The notes under the pieces are model-generated. The model had not been told where the DNA came from and made no database searches. It was given only the letters and a program-made list of their open reading frames with translations. 64,000 bases of DNA from Actinosynnema sp. ALI-1.44 (lineage in GTDB: Bacteria > Actinomycetota > Actinomycetes > Mycobacteriales > Pseudonocardiaceae): contig NZ_MTQO01000026.1 in NCBI RefSeq assembly GCF_001984155.1, forward strand, positions 31,356 through 95,355, in the 5' to 3' direction. The translations under genes and the position numbers were made by a program. Below, in pieces: positions 27,308-35,374 of this stretch (its first letter is position 1; each line of letters begins with the position of its first letter).

Positions 27308-28801
27308 CTACTCGGGGGCGTTCATCTCGGTCAGCAGGCGGTGGCGCGTGAGGTCGTCACCGCTCAACTGCGCGGCGACGCGCCCGCGGCGGAACACCAG
27401 GACGCGGTGGCACAACGACACGATCTCGTCCAGATCCGTCGAGCACAACAGCACGACCGCCTTGTCCGACGCGGTGTGGACGAGCTCGTGCATGTCCGCC
27501 TTCGCGCCGACGTCCACACCCCGTGTGGGATCGTCCAACAACACCGTCGACGGGTTGGCGGCCAACCACTTGGCCAGCACGACTTTCTGCTGGTTGCCGC
27601 CGGACAGCTGACCGGCGTGCTGGTCGACACCGGCCGTGCGGACGCCGAGACCCGCGATCGCGGAACGAGCGCGTTCACGCAGGTCCCCGCGTGACAGGAA
27701 CCGGCCGTCCCGGCCCAGTGCGATCGTGCGGACCTGGATCACGTTCTCCCACACGGGTTTCTCGGCCATCAGACCCAGCCCGCGGTCGCCGGAGATGAGC
27801 GCGACACCCTGGCGCACCGCCTGCCGCAGCCCACGCGGCGGCGCCCCGGCCTCCTGCTGACCGGGCAGCCGCAGTGTTCCCGTCGCCGCCTGGGTTCCGG
27901 CGATCACCTGCAGCAACGCCTGGTGGCCCGCGCCGATCAGGCCCGCGAGGCCGACGATCTCGCCGGTGCGCACGTCAAGGCTGACGTCGTCCAGCACGCC
28001 GGGAACCGTGATGTGTTCGGCCACGAGGCGAGGCGCGTCCTCGGCAAGCTCGCGGCGTTCCGGGGCCACCGCCGCCGGGGGGCGGTCGCCGAGCATGCCG
28101 TGCACGATGTCGTCGATGGTCAGGGTCTTGCGGTCGACCCCGGCCATCACGACCCGCCCGTCCCGCAGAATCGTGACCACATCGGACAGTTGCATGACCT
28201 CTTCGAGGATGTGCGACACGAACACCACCGCCACCTCGCGCTGCCGCAGCACCTCAAGCAGACCCAACAACCGCCGGGTGCTGTCGTCGTCCAGCGCGGA
28301 CGTCGGTTCGTCGAGGATCAGCACACGCGGCTTGGTCAGCAACGCCTTGGCGACCTCCACGAGCTGCCGTTGCGCGAGCGTCAGCGAGCTGACCGGGGCG
28401 CGCAACGGGACCGACAGGCCGAGCTCGGCCAGCACCGGCTCGGCCTGTGCGATCATCTCGCGCCGGTCGAAGAACAACCCGCGCAACGGTTCACGCTTGG
28501 TGAACAGGTTCGCCAGCACGTCGAGGTCCGGGAACAGGTTGAGCTCCTGCGACACCACCGCGACACCGTGCCGGGCCGCGTCGGCCGAGTTGGTGAACCG
28601 CACCGGCTCGCCGTCCAGCCGGATCGTGCCGCCGTCCGGCCGCACCACCCCGGCCAGCATCTTGACCAGGGTGGACTTGCCCGCGCCGTTCTCGCCGAGC
28701 AGGGCGTGCACGCTGCCGGGCTCGACGGAGAACTCGCAGTCCCGCAGGGCGATCACCCCGCCGTACGCCTTGTGAACGCCCGAGGCCTCGAGTACCGGCA
28801 T
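27308..28801 (-). CDS. Sugar-type ABC importer, double ATPase subunit (RbsA/XylG-like)
   Basis: A 497-residue ATPase with two ABC domains, as in ribose and xylose importers. Domain 1: Walker A GENGAGKST, signature SLTLAQRQLVEVAKAL and LILDEPTSALDD. Domain 2 lacks the usual Walker A lysine site (GLIGAGHQALLQ), which is normal for RbsA-type proteins, and has LSGGNQQKVVLAKWL and LLDDPTRGVDVGAK. It is the last gene of a permease, binding protein, ATPase operon and starts 3 bp after the binding-protein stop. The transported compound is unknown; the divergent oxidoreductase operon suggests a polyol or sugar-like molecule. Confidence 0.94.
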   Translation of the reverse strand: MPVLEASGVHKAYGGVIALRDCEFSVEPGSVHALLGENGAGKSTLVKMLAGVVRPDGGTIRLDGEPVRFTNSADAARHGVAVVSQELNLFPDLDVLANLFTKREPLRGLFFDRREMIAQAEPVLAELGLSVPLRAPVSSLTLAQRQLVEVAKALLTKPRVLILDEPTSALDDDSTRRLLGLLEVLRQREVAVVFVSHILEEVMQLSDVVTILRDGRVVMAGVDRKTLTIDDIVHGMLGDRPPAAVAPERRELAEDAPRLVAEHITVPGVLDDVSLDVRTGEIVGLAGLIGAGHQALLQVIAGTQAATGTLRLPGQQEAGAPPRGLRQAVRQGVALISGDRGLGLMAEKPVWENVIQVRTIALGRDGRFLSRGDLRERARSAIAGLGVRTAGVDQHAGQLSGGNQQKVVLAKWLAANPSTVLLDDPTRGVDVGAKADMHELVHTASDKAVVLLCSTDLDEIVSLCHRVLVFRRGRVAAQLSGDDLTRHRLLTEMNAPE

Positions 28802-28804
28802 GTG

Positions 28805-29890
28805 CTAGTCCGCCTTGTCCAGTGCGCTGATCGGCGGGTTCGCCAGTTGCTTGTCGATCTCCTTGCGGAACCACGCCTTGCGCGACTCCGGCGTCTGCTG
28901 GCGTTGGATGATCTGGTCCACGTTGGACTTCTCGACCAGCAGGTTGCCGGAGTTCCACCAGCCCTCCGGCATCGGCTTGCACTTGCGCTTGGCCTCGATG
29001 AGCAGGTGCGTCGCGATGTAGCCCTTCATCCAGTGCTCCGGCGAGGACAACGCGAACAGCACACTGCCTTCCTTGACCGCCTGCATCGCCTCGGGGGGCA
29101 GATCGGCCGACCCCGCGATGTACTTGCGGCCGGTCTGCGAGGCGATCAGCGGCAACGCGACACCGTCCTGGCTGCCCACCCCGATGAACGCGTCCACGTC
29201 CGGGTTGGCCTGCACGAAACTGCGCCACGCCACGGTGTTCTCGGTCGGCTCGGACTTGGTGTCCACCGGGCCGATCACCGTCATGTTCGGCAGCTTGGCC
29301 TTCAGCACGTTCTGCACACCGTTGAGCCGCTGCACCAGCAGTTGCAGCGACGGGATGTCGTTGCCGAGCAACACCTTGCCGGTGGGGTTCGGGTTCTTGG
29401 CGACGAACGCCTCACCGAGCAGCTCACCCAGCTTGGTGTTGCTGTTGGCCACGAACGTCTTGACCTTGGAGCCGGGCGGTGGCCCCGCGTCCACCGCGAC
29501 CACCGGCACGTTGCCGTCCGTCGCCGTGTTGAGCGGTCGCACGAACAGGTCGGGCGTGACCGTCTGGTAGGCGATGCCGTCCTTCGAGGTCCTGGCGGCT
29601 GCCTGGAACATCGACACCTGCTTGGGCCCGTCGATCCCGGTCGGCGCGGACAGCTGGAGGTTGACGTTGCCGTCGTCGTCGGCCGCCGCCTGCGCGCCGA
29701 GAGCCATCTCCTGGAACGGGTTCTGCGTGGTGGAGGCGTAGACGAACGCCAGGTCGAGCTTCTTGCTCGCCGTGCCGCACGAGCCGTCCGCGGCGGGAGA
29801 ACCCGAGCCTCCCTCGCCGCACGCGACCAGTAAGGACACAGTGGACAGTGACGTGAGCGCGGCGGCGACGCCACGCAGTCTCTTGGTCAT
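28805..29890 (-). CDS. Substrate-binding lipoprotein of a sugar-type ABC importer
   Basis: A 361-residue exported protein with a lipoprotein signal (KRLRGVAAALTSLSTVSLL ending in VACGE, Cys at ~25) and the periplasmic-binding-protein type 1 fold (LAFVYASTTQNPFQEM, VVAVDAGPPPG, KVLLGNDIPSLQLL, DAFIGVGSQDGVAL). It captures the substrate and delivers it to the permease encoded upstream. The ATG at 29890 is preferred over the adjacent ATG 29893 because of AGGAG spacing. The start overlaps the permease stop (ATGATGA). Homology to D-ribose/autoinducer-2 type binding proteins is general, and the ligand is not identifiable. Confidence 0.92.
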   Translation of the reverse strand: MTKRLRGVAAALTSLSTVSLLVACGEGGSGSPAADGSCGTASKKLDLAFVYASTTQNPFQEMALGAQAAADDDGNVNLQLSAPTGIDGPKQVSMFQAAARTSKDGIAYQTVTPDLFVRPLNTATDGNVPVVAVDAGPPPGSKVKTFVANSNTKLGELLGEAFVAKNPNPTGKVLLGNDIPSLQLLVQRLNGVQNVLKAKLPNMTVIGPVDTKSEPTENTVAWRSFVQANPDVDAFIGVGSQDGVALPLIASQTGRKYIAGSADLPPEAMQAVKEGSVLFALSSPEHWMKGYIATHLLIEAKRKCKPMPEGWWNSGNLLVEKSNVDQIIQRQQTPESRKAWFRKEIDKQLANPPISALDKAD

Positions 29891-30942
29891 CATTTCTCCT
29901 GGTTGGCTGCCCGGCGGCGACGCGCCAGGCTGTCGATGGCGACGGCGAGCAGGATCACGGCGCCGGTGGCGAACTCGCTCCAGTTGGCCGGCACGTTGAA
30001 GTAGGTCAGCCCCGTCGCCACCACGTTGAGCAGCACGGCGCCCACCGCCGCGCCGAGGATGGTGCCGCTGCCACCCCGCAGCGGGGTACCGCCGATGACC
30101 GCCGCGGCGATCGCGGCGAGTTCGAACCCGCCGCCGATGTTCGGGTCGCCCGACGTGAAGAAGGCCATGCCGAGCACCCCGGCGACACCCGCGAGCAGCC
30201 CGGACAGGATGAGCACCTGGGTACGCACGCGGTTGGCCGAGATGCCGGAGAACTGGGCTGCGCCGGGGTTGGACCCGATGGCCAGTATCCGGTAGCCGAA
30301 CGGCGTGTGGTGCAGCATGAGGCTGAGCCCGATCACCATCAGCGCCAGCACGATCACGCTGAACGGCACGCCGAGGACCGTGCCGCCCACGATGGTGAAG
30401 AACGAGTCCGCCACGGGCAGGCTGGCGACCTGCGACCCGTCGGTCACCGCGATGGCCAGTCCGCGGAAGACCGACAGCGTCGCCAGTGTCGCCACGATCG
30501 TCGGGATTCGGATGTAGGTCACGATCGCCGCGTTCACCGCGCCCAGCAGGCCGCCGAGCACGATCCCGGCGCCTGCCGCCAGCCACGTGTTGAACCCGGC
30601 GGAGATCAGCATCGCCACGGAGATCAGGCACAACCCGAACATCGACCCGACCGACAGGTCGATCTCACGCATGGACAGCAGCAACGCCATCCCGGCGGCG
30701 AGCAGACCGACGTACGCCGACGACTGGAGGATGTCCAGCAGCTGGCTGGCCTGCAGGTATGTCGGCCGCAGCACGCCGATGACAAGCACGAGCGCGACAG
30801 TCGCGGCGATGACGCTGAACGACGGCGCCCCGAAGATCCGCGCCAGGATACCCGCCTTGTGCCCGTTGGCCCGGTGCGGCGGCCCGGCTCCGGCGTCCTG
30901 CACAGTGCCGGCCACAGTAGACTCGCGGTGCTCGGTGTTCAC
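29890..30942 (-). CDS. Sugar-type ABC importer permease (RbsC-like)
   Basis: A 350-residue inner-membrane protein with about ten hydrophobic helices. It carries RbsC/BPD_transp_2 marks: MREIDLSVGSMFGLC, RIPTIVATLATLSVFRGLAI and GGFELAAIAAAVIGGTPLRGGSGTI. The GTG start at 30942 has only a weak ribosome binding site. It is the first gene of the three-gene importer operon and is divergent from the SDR/MoaF-like/GMC operon across 114 bp, which probably holds a shared control region. Confidence 0.93.
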   Translation of the reverse strand: MNTEHRESTVAGTVQDAGAGPPHRANGHKAGILARIFGAPSFSVIAATVALVLVIGVLRPTYLQASQLLDILQSSAYVGLLAAGMALLLSMREIDLSVGSMFGLCLISVAMLISAGFNTWLAAGAGIVLGGLLGAVNAAIVTYIRIPTIVATLATLSVFRGLAIAVTDGSQVASLPVADSFFTIVGGTVLGVPFSVIVLALMVIGLSLMLHHTPFGYRILAIGSNPGAAQFSGISANRVRTQVLILSGLLAGVAGVLGMAFFTSGDPNIGGGFELAAIAAAVIGGTPLRGGSGTILGAAVGAVLLNVVATGLTYFNVPANWSEFATGAVILLAVAIDSLARRRRAANQEK

Positions 30943-31056
30943 CTTCGTCAGGCTGGTTCACGCAGGCGGCCCGCCGCTTGTCTCTGGGTGGCCAGTACTT
31001 GTCACCGAGTGCACCGATCCCGCCCGTCGCCCGAGAGCTGCCCTAACGTCTGGCCA

Positions 31057-31875
31057 ATGGAGCCAACGCATGGCCGTTTCGCCGGCCGGGTGGCGCTGGT
31101 GACGGGCGCGGGTACGGGGATCGGCGCGGCTGTGTGCCGTCGCATCGTCGCCGATGGCGGCAAAGTCGTCCTCACCGGCCGTCGCCCGCAGCCGCTGCAC
31201 GACCTCGCCGCCGAACTGGGTGACAACGCGCTCGCCCTGCCGGGGGACGCCGCCGTCACCACCGACGCCCAGCACACCGTGAAGTCCACTGTGGAGCACT
31301 TCGGCCGACTCGACGTGGTGGTCGCCAACGCGGGCGGGCACCACCCCGGCGCGGCGACGGAAACCGACGACGACGCGTGGAGCTACAGCCTGCACGCCAA
31401 CCTCAACAGCGCCTTCGTGACAGTACGCGAAGCACTGCCGAGCCTGATCGAGGCAAAGGGCAACGTCGTCGTGGTGTCGTCCATCGCCGGTCTGTTCGCG
31501 GGCCCGGGAGTGGTCGGTTATGTGACCACGAAACACGCGCTGATCGGCCTGATGCGCTCACTGGCAAGGGATTACGGACAACGCGGCGTCCGTGTGAACG
31601 CGGTGTGCCCAGGTTGGGTGCGTACCGCGATGGCCGACGAGCAGATGGACGAACTCGGCAGCCAGTACGGGATCGACAGGGAAGCCGCGTACGCACTGGT
31701 CACCAAGAACCAGCCGCTGAGCCGCCCGGCCGAGTCCGAGGAGATCGCCAACCTGGTGGCGTTCCTGGCGTCACCGGAGGCATCGGCGATGACCGGTTCC
31801 GTCGTCGTCGCGGACTGCGGCGCGAACTGCGTCGACCTGCCCACCATCGCGTTCGCCGAAGGAGCTGCACAATGA
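31057..31875 (+). CDS. Short-chain dehydrogenase/reductase
   Basis: A 272-residue classical SDR. It has the cofactor motif TGAGTGIG, the structural VANAG, catalytic Ser in VVVSSIAG and YxxxK as YVTTK, followed by VRVNAVCPGWVRT. Residues following the second strand (TGRRP) favour NADP(H). The reaction is oxidation or reduction of an alcohol or ketone; the substrate is unknown. ATG at 31057 lacks a clear ribosome binding site. It is the first gene of a three-gene operon with 4-bp and 1-bp overlaps, divergent from the ABC importer, so the two operons probably serve uptake and oxidation of one compound. Confidence 0.92.
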   Translation: MEPTHGRFAGRVALVTGAGTGIGAAVCRRIVADGGKVVLTGRRPQPLHDLAAELGDNALALPGDAAVTTDAQHTVKSTVEHFGRLDVVVANAGGHHPGAATETDDDAWSYSLHANLNSAFVTVREALPSLIEAKGNVVVVSSIAGLFAGPGVVGYVTTKHALIGLMRSLARDYGQRGVRVNAVCPGWVRTAMADEQMDELGSQYGIDREAAYALVTKNQPLSRPAESEEIANLVAFLASPEASAMTGSVVVADCGANCVDLPTIAFAEGAAQ

Positions 31876-32663
31876 CGATGTCGGGAGAGACCGCACCGCC
31901 CGAGTGGAAGGCGCTGGACGACTTCGCGGCCGGGATCGACGGCAACCGGATGCAGTGCACGGACGCGCTGGCCGGGACCTCGCTGACGATCGAGGAAGAA
32001 GGCCGTCCGGCCGTCCACATCGACTTCCGGACGCTGGACGAGCTGTCGTGGCAACGAGCGGACGGCACCTCGGGCACCGACTGGTACGAGGCGATCGAGA
32101 TCCGGCCGGACCTGTTCTACCTGACGATCACCGACTCGGCCCGGTCACTGGAAGCCAGGATCGTGATCGTCGACCGGGCGTCCGGCCGGACCCTGACGGT
32201 GGAGTCGGTCATCGCGGACGCGCCGACGCCGGGAAAACCCCGTGTCAGCCAGACCTTCCGGCCGGGGACGATCAAGGGAATCGAGGTCACCGGCGAAGAA
32301 CCGGCGCCGACGCGTGACCTGATCGGCCTACGTGCGCTGTACCGCTACAGCCCGAACCACCTGTACGAACACGTGTACCTGTCCAGCGAACGCTATGCAT
32401 GGCAGTGCCTCGTGGGCGAACAGCGCGGGCACGGCGACGTCGACCTGGCCACGACCTGGCGGTTCGCGGACAACCTGTATGTCTTCACGTTCCGTGAATT
32501 CATCATCCCCGTCGCGGCAACCTGGCTGTATGACATGGAAGCACTACGCACAACAGGAACCTTCGTCGGCCTGCGTGGCGACGGACACGTGATGGTCGCG
32601 CCAGGCGGCGCCTTCATCGAGTTGCTGGGGCGCGTGACCTACGCAGACGAACAGCCTGTCTGA
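31872..32663 (+). CDS. MoaF-like (lipocalin-type fold) protein
   Basis: A 263-residue protein that appears to consist of two related beta-barrel halves. The C-terminal half (LYEHVYLSSERYAWQCLVGEQRGHGDVDLAT, then FREFIIPVAATWLYDMEALRTTGTFVG) matches MoaF, named for molybdenum-cofactor gene neighbourhoods but of uncertain activity. The N-terminal half has the parallel pattern (LTIEEEGRPAVHIDF, WYEAIEIRPDLFYLTI). Such proteins accompany oxidoreductases in catabolic operons and may be isomerases or hydrolases. ATG at 31872 follows GGAG and overlaps the SDR stop. No molybdopterin genes are in the window. Confidence 0.8.
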   Translation: MTMSGETAPPEWKALDDFAAGIDGNRMQCTDALAGTSLTIEEEGRPAVHIDFRTLDELSWQRADGTSGTDWYEAIEIRPDLFYLTITDSARSLEARIVIVDRASGRTLTVESVIADAPTPGKPRVSQTFRPGTIKGIEVTGEEPAPTRDLIGLRALYRYSPNHLYEHVYLSSERYAWQCLVGEQRGHGDVDLATTWRFADNLYVFTFREFIIPVAATWLYDMEALRTTGTFVGLRGDGHVMVAPGGAFIELLGRVTYADEQPV

Positions 32664-34126
32664 TGAACCCGGACGTGATCGTGATCGGCGCGGGAACGGC
32701 GGGCTGTGTCGTGGCCCGCCGCCTGCTCGACGCCGGGAGGACAGTGCTGCTCCTGGAGGCAGGGCCGGACAACAACATCCCGGAAATGGCCGATCCGGCC
32801 CGTATGCACGAACTGTGGAACACGAAGGTGGACTGGGGATTCCGCACAGTGCCGCAGAAACACGCCCACGACAGGGAACTCCACCTCCCCAGGGGAAAAG
32901 TGGTGGGCGGATCACACGCGCTCAACGGGATGATCTGGGTCCGGGGCCACCCGTCCGACTACGAAACCTGGGGCGCGGGCTGGTCATGGGCGGAGGTCGA
33001 GGAGGCCTTCGAGCGGGCGGAAAGCGTCCAGGACGTAGTCACCAAGTACGACAGGCACCCGGTACACGAAGCGATTGTCGACGCGGCGGTACAGTACGGC
33101 CTGCCGTACAACGAGAACTACAACGGGGACACCCCAGACGGTGTCTCGTTCGTACAGTTGACGATCCGCAACGGCAAACGCCTCACCACAGCACAAGCCT
33201 ACCTGGACCCAGTTCGCACCGACCCACGGCTGCGCATAGTCAGCTCAGCACGGGTACACCGCGTCCTCATGTCAGGGTCACGGTGTGTCGGTGTGGAATG
33301 GGACCGTGGCGGCGTGGTCTCCCGCGCGTCCACGGACCAGGTCGTGCTGTGCGCGGGAGCCATCGGCTCTCCGGTGATCCTGCAGCGGTCAGGCATAGGT
33401 GACCCGGCGACGCTGAACGCGCTGGACATCCCAGTCACCGCACCGATCCCGGAAGTGGGCAGCAACCTCCAGGACCACTGGCTGGTCCCGGTGGTCTTCG
33501 CCACGGTCAGACCGGTGGCGGTACCAACCGGACTGCCGACCTGCCAAAGCCACCTGTTCTGGCGCAGCAGACCGGAGCTGAAAGTCCCCGACCTGCAACC
33601 CATCCACTTCGCCACAGCGCTGGTATCCCCATGGATGGCCTCACCGGCGCACGGGATAACACTGATGGCGGGCCTGATCCGCCCGGAAAGCCAAGGCACG
33701 GTCAGGATAACGTCGACAGACCCGGACCGCGACCCACTGATCGACCCACGCGTACTCAGCGCGAAAGCAGACCTGGACGCACTCACAGCAGCAGTGGACC
33801 TCTGCCGCGAGATCGGCGCCCAACCGGCCCTACGCGAAGGCTGGGGCGCGCGAGAACTCTACCCGGCGTCGATGGCGGCGACCCCGGAACTGACCCGCGA
33901 CTACATCAGGGAAACCGTGGTGACCTACCACCACCAGGTCGGCACCTGCGCGATAGGTCGAGTAGTGGACCCTTGCCTGCGAGTGAAGGGAATCGACCAG
34001 CTGACGGTGGCAGACGCGTCGGTGATGCCGGTGGTGCCCACGGGGAACACCAACGCACCAGCGGCGATGATCGGCGAACGAGCAGCGGACTTCCTGACTG
34101 ACAAGAGGGAGAGGCCTAGAACATAG
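32663..34126 (+). CDS. GMC-family FAD-dependent oxidoreductase
   Basis: A 487-residue choline-dehydrogenase-like flavoenzyme. The N-terminal FAD motif is VIGAGTAGCVVARRL, GMC signature 1 lies in GGSHALNGMIWVRGHPSDYE, and signature 2 is GAIGSPVILQRSGIG. The C-terminal active-site His region is TYHHQVGTCAIG, ending with VADASVMPVVPTGNTNAPAAMIGERAAD. It oxidises a primary or secondary alcohol. The TGATG junction with the MoaF-like gene indicates tight coupling. It ends before a moderate hairpin (34168-34193). Confidence 0.94.
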   Translation: MNPDVIVIGAGTAGCVVARRLLDAGRTVLLLEAGPDNNIPEMADPARMHELWNTKVDWGFRTVPQKHAHDRELHLPRGKVVGGSHALNGMIWVRGHPSDYETWGAGWSWAEVEEAFERAESVQDVVTKYDRHPVHEAIVDAAVQYGLPYNENYNGDTPDGVSFVQLTIRNGKRLTTAQAYLDPVRTDPRLRIVSSARVHRVLMSGSRCVGVEWDRGGVVSRASTDQVVLCAGAIGSPVILQRSGIGDPATLNALDIPVTAPIPEVGSNLQDHWLVPVVFATVRPVAVPTGLPTCQSHLFWRSRPELKVPDLQPIHFATALVSPWMASPAHGITLMAGLIRPESQGTVRITSTDPDRDPLIDPRVLSAKADLDALTAAVDLCREIGAQPALREGWGARELYPASMAATPELTRDYIRETVVTYHHQVGTCAIGRVVDPCLRVKGIDQLTVADASVMPVVPTGNTNAPAAMIGERAADFLTDKRERPRT

Positions 34127-34167
34127 CCCGGGCCAGCCGGGGATCTCGCGATCGCTCGCCGAGCACA

Positions 34168-34193
34168 CGGGACCTTCCTCCCGGGATGTCCCG
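34168..34193. terminator. Possible terminator between convergent genes
   Basis: CGGGAC (34168-34173) and GTCCCG (34188-34193) pair with a 14-nt loop that itself contains CCCGGG. It lies in the 89-bp gap between the convergent GMC oxidoreductase and LuxR genes. The stem is short, so this is a moderate call. Confidence 0.45.
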
Positions 34194-34215
34194 GTTTGGC
34201 CAACAGCATGCCCGG

Positions 34216-35229
34216 TTAGACATATCCACCACGCGTCAACCGGAGAATATCACCAACGCCACTACTGGGTTTCACCAGGCCCGCGCGAGCGGCGACGCCC
34301 GCGACTTCTCCTCTCGTGGCGCAGTTCAGCTTGATCAGCAACCGCTCGACATAAGTCTCCACAGTCCGGCGACTGACCACGAGCCCAGTGGCAATGGCCT
34401 GATTGCTCAACCCCGCCACGATCCCCGTAGCGACATCGATCTCCCGGGCGGTCAACCCGGCCTCGTTGGCAAACGGAGCGCTGGCGACGACAACCCCGGA
34501 CCGGTTCGCATCCGTCACGTGAATCAACCGAACCCGGTACCACTCCCCACCCCGGCACCACAGAAAAGGAAGCGTACTCGCGGGTAACAGCCCGAACCGA
34601 AGCGCCAACTCCAGGATCTCGGCATCACCGACCAGTGGACAGGGCTCCCACCCGGTGAGGGGCAACGGCTCCCCGCCGTGCACGACCCGGCTGGCCGTCC
34701 ACTCAGGACCGAGTAGGGCCTCGAGCCGTGGGCTGCGCAACGGATCGATCCGACGGGCCAGCACCGACCCGATCTGGGCGACGAAATCCCTGGCTTCCTC
34801 CCCGAAAGCCCGGCGAACCGGCGCGTTGAGATGTAATACACCAACCTGCCTGCCCCCGGCGACGCGCAACGCCGCCGACAACCCGTCCTCCAGCCCGGCC
34901 GGGTGCAGCCACTCCTGGTAGTGCGGCGAGGCCCGGAAGTGCTCTGGCATATCATCCATCAGCAGCGGCGCGCCGGAGGCGAACAACTGCCCGCCCCAGC
35001 GCGTCTTCGGCAACACGTGGCAGAGGTCGTCGGAGATCGCCTTCTGGTATCCGCGCTCGGCGACGACCATGTGGCTGCGGCCGACCGGGTCCCACCCGGT
35101 CACCTGCACCGCGCACATCTCAGGGATCGCGTCCGCCATCCTCCCGAACACCTCACCCCATTCCACGTCGGCCGAAGTACCCAGGGCGTAACCGATCCGC
35201 GCAGCCGCGGACACCATCGCACGTTCCAT
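34216..35229 (-). CDS. LuxR-type transcriptional regulator with GAF-like sensor region
   Basis: A 337-residue regulator. Residues ~60-180 (WGGQLFASGAPLLMDDMPEHF, GLSAALRVAGGRQVGVLHL) resemble a GAF ligand-binding domain. The C-terminal ~65 residues are a LuxR HTH: AGLTAREIDVATGIVAGLSNQAIATGLVVSRRTVETYVERLLIKL. The ATG at 35229 has GGAGG upstream. It lies between the GMC operon and the dimethylformamidase-like operon, 145 bp downstream of the latter on the same strand. It could control either or neither. There is no receiver domain, so the signal is probably a small molecule. Confidence 0.88.
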   Translation of the reverse strand: MERAMVSAAARIGYALGTSADVEWGEVFGRMADAIPEMCAVQVTGWDPVGRSHMVVAERGYQKAISDDLCHVLPKTRWGGQLFASGAPLLMDDMPEHFRASPHYQEWLHPAGLEDGLSAALRVAGGRQVGVLHLNAPVRRAFGEEARDFVAQIGSVLARRIDPLRSPRLEALLGPEWTASRVVHGGEPLPLTGWEPCPLVGDAEILELALRFGLLPASTLPFLWCRGGEWYRVRLIHVTDANRSGVVVASAPFANEAGLTAREIDVATGIVAGLSNQAIATGLVVSRRTVETYVERLLIKLNCATRGEVAGVAARAGLVKPSSGVGDILRLTRGGYV

Positions 35230-35374
35230 GCCGCCTCCAGCGGGGAAACGACAACCGTACGTGCCCACCGCCGATTCAGGCAATCCCCCACGCCCGCAGC
35301 GCATCACGATCCAGCCACGACGGCGTCCTTTGTGGCCGTGTGGCCGACCGGGGAGCATATCCCGGTGCGGGGGT

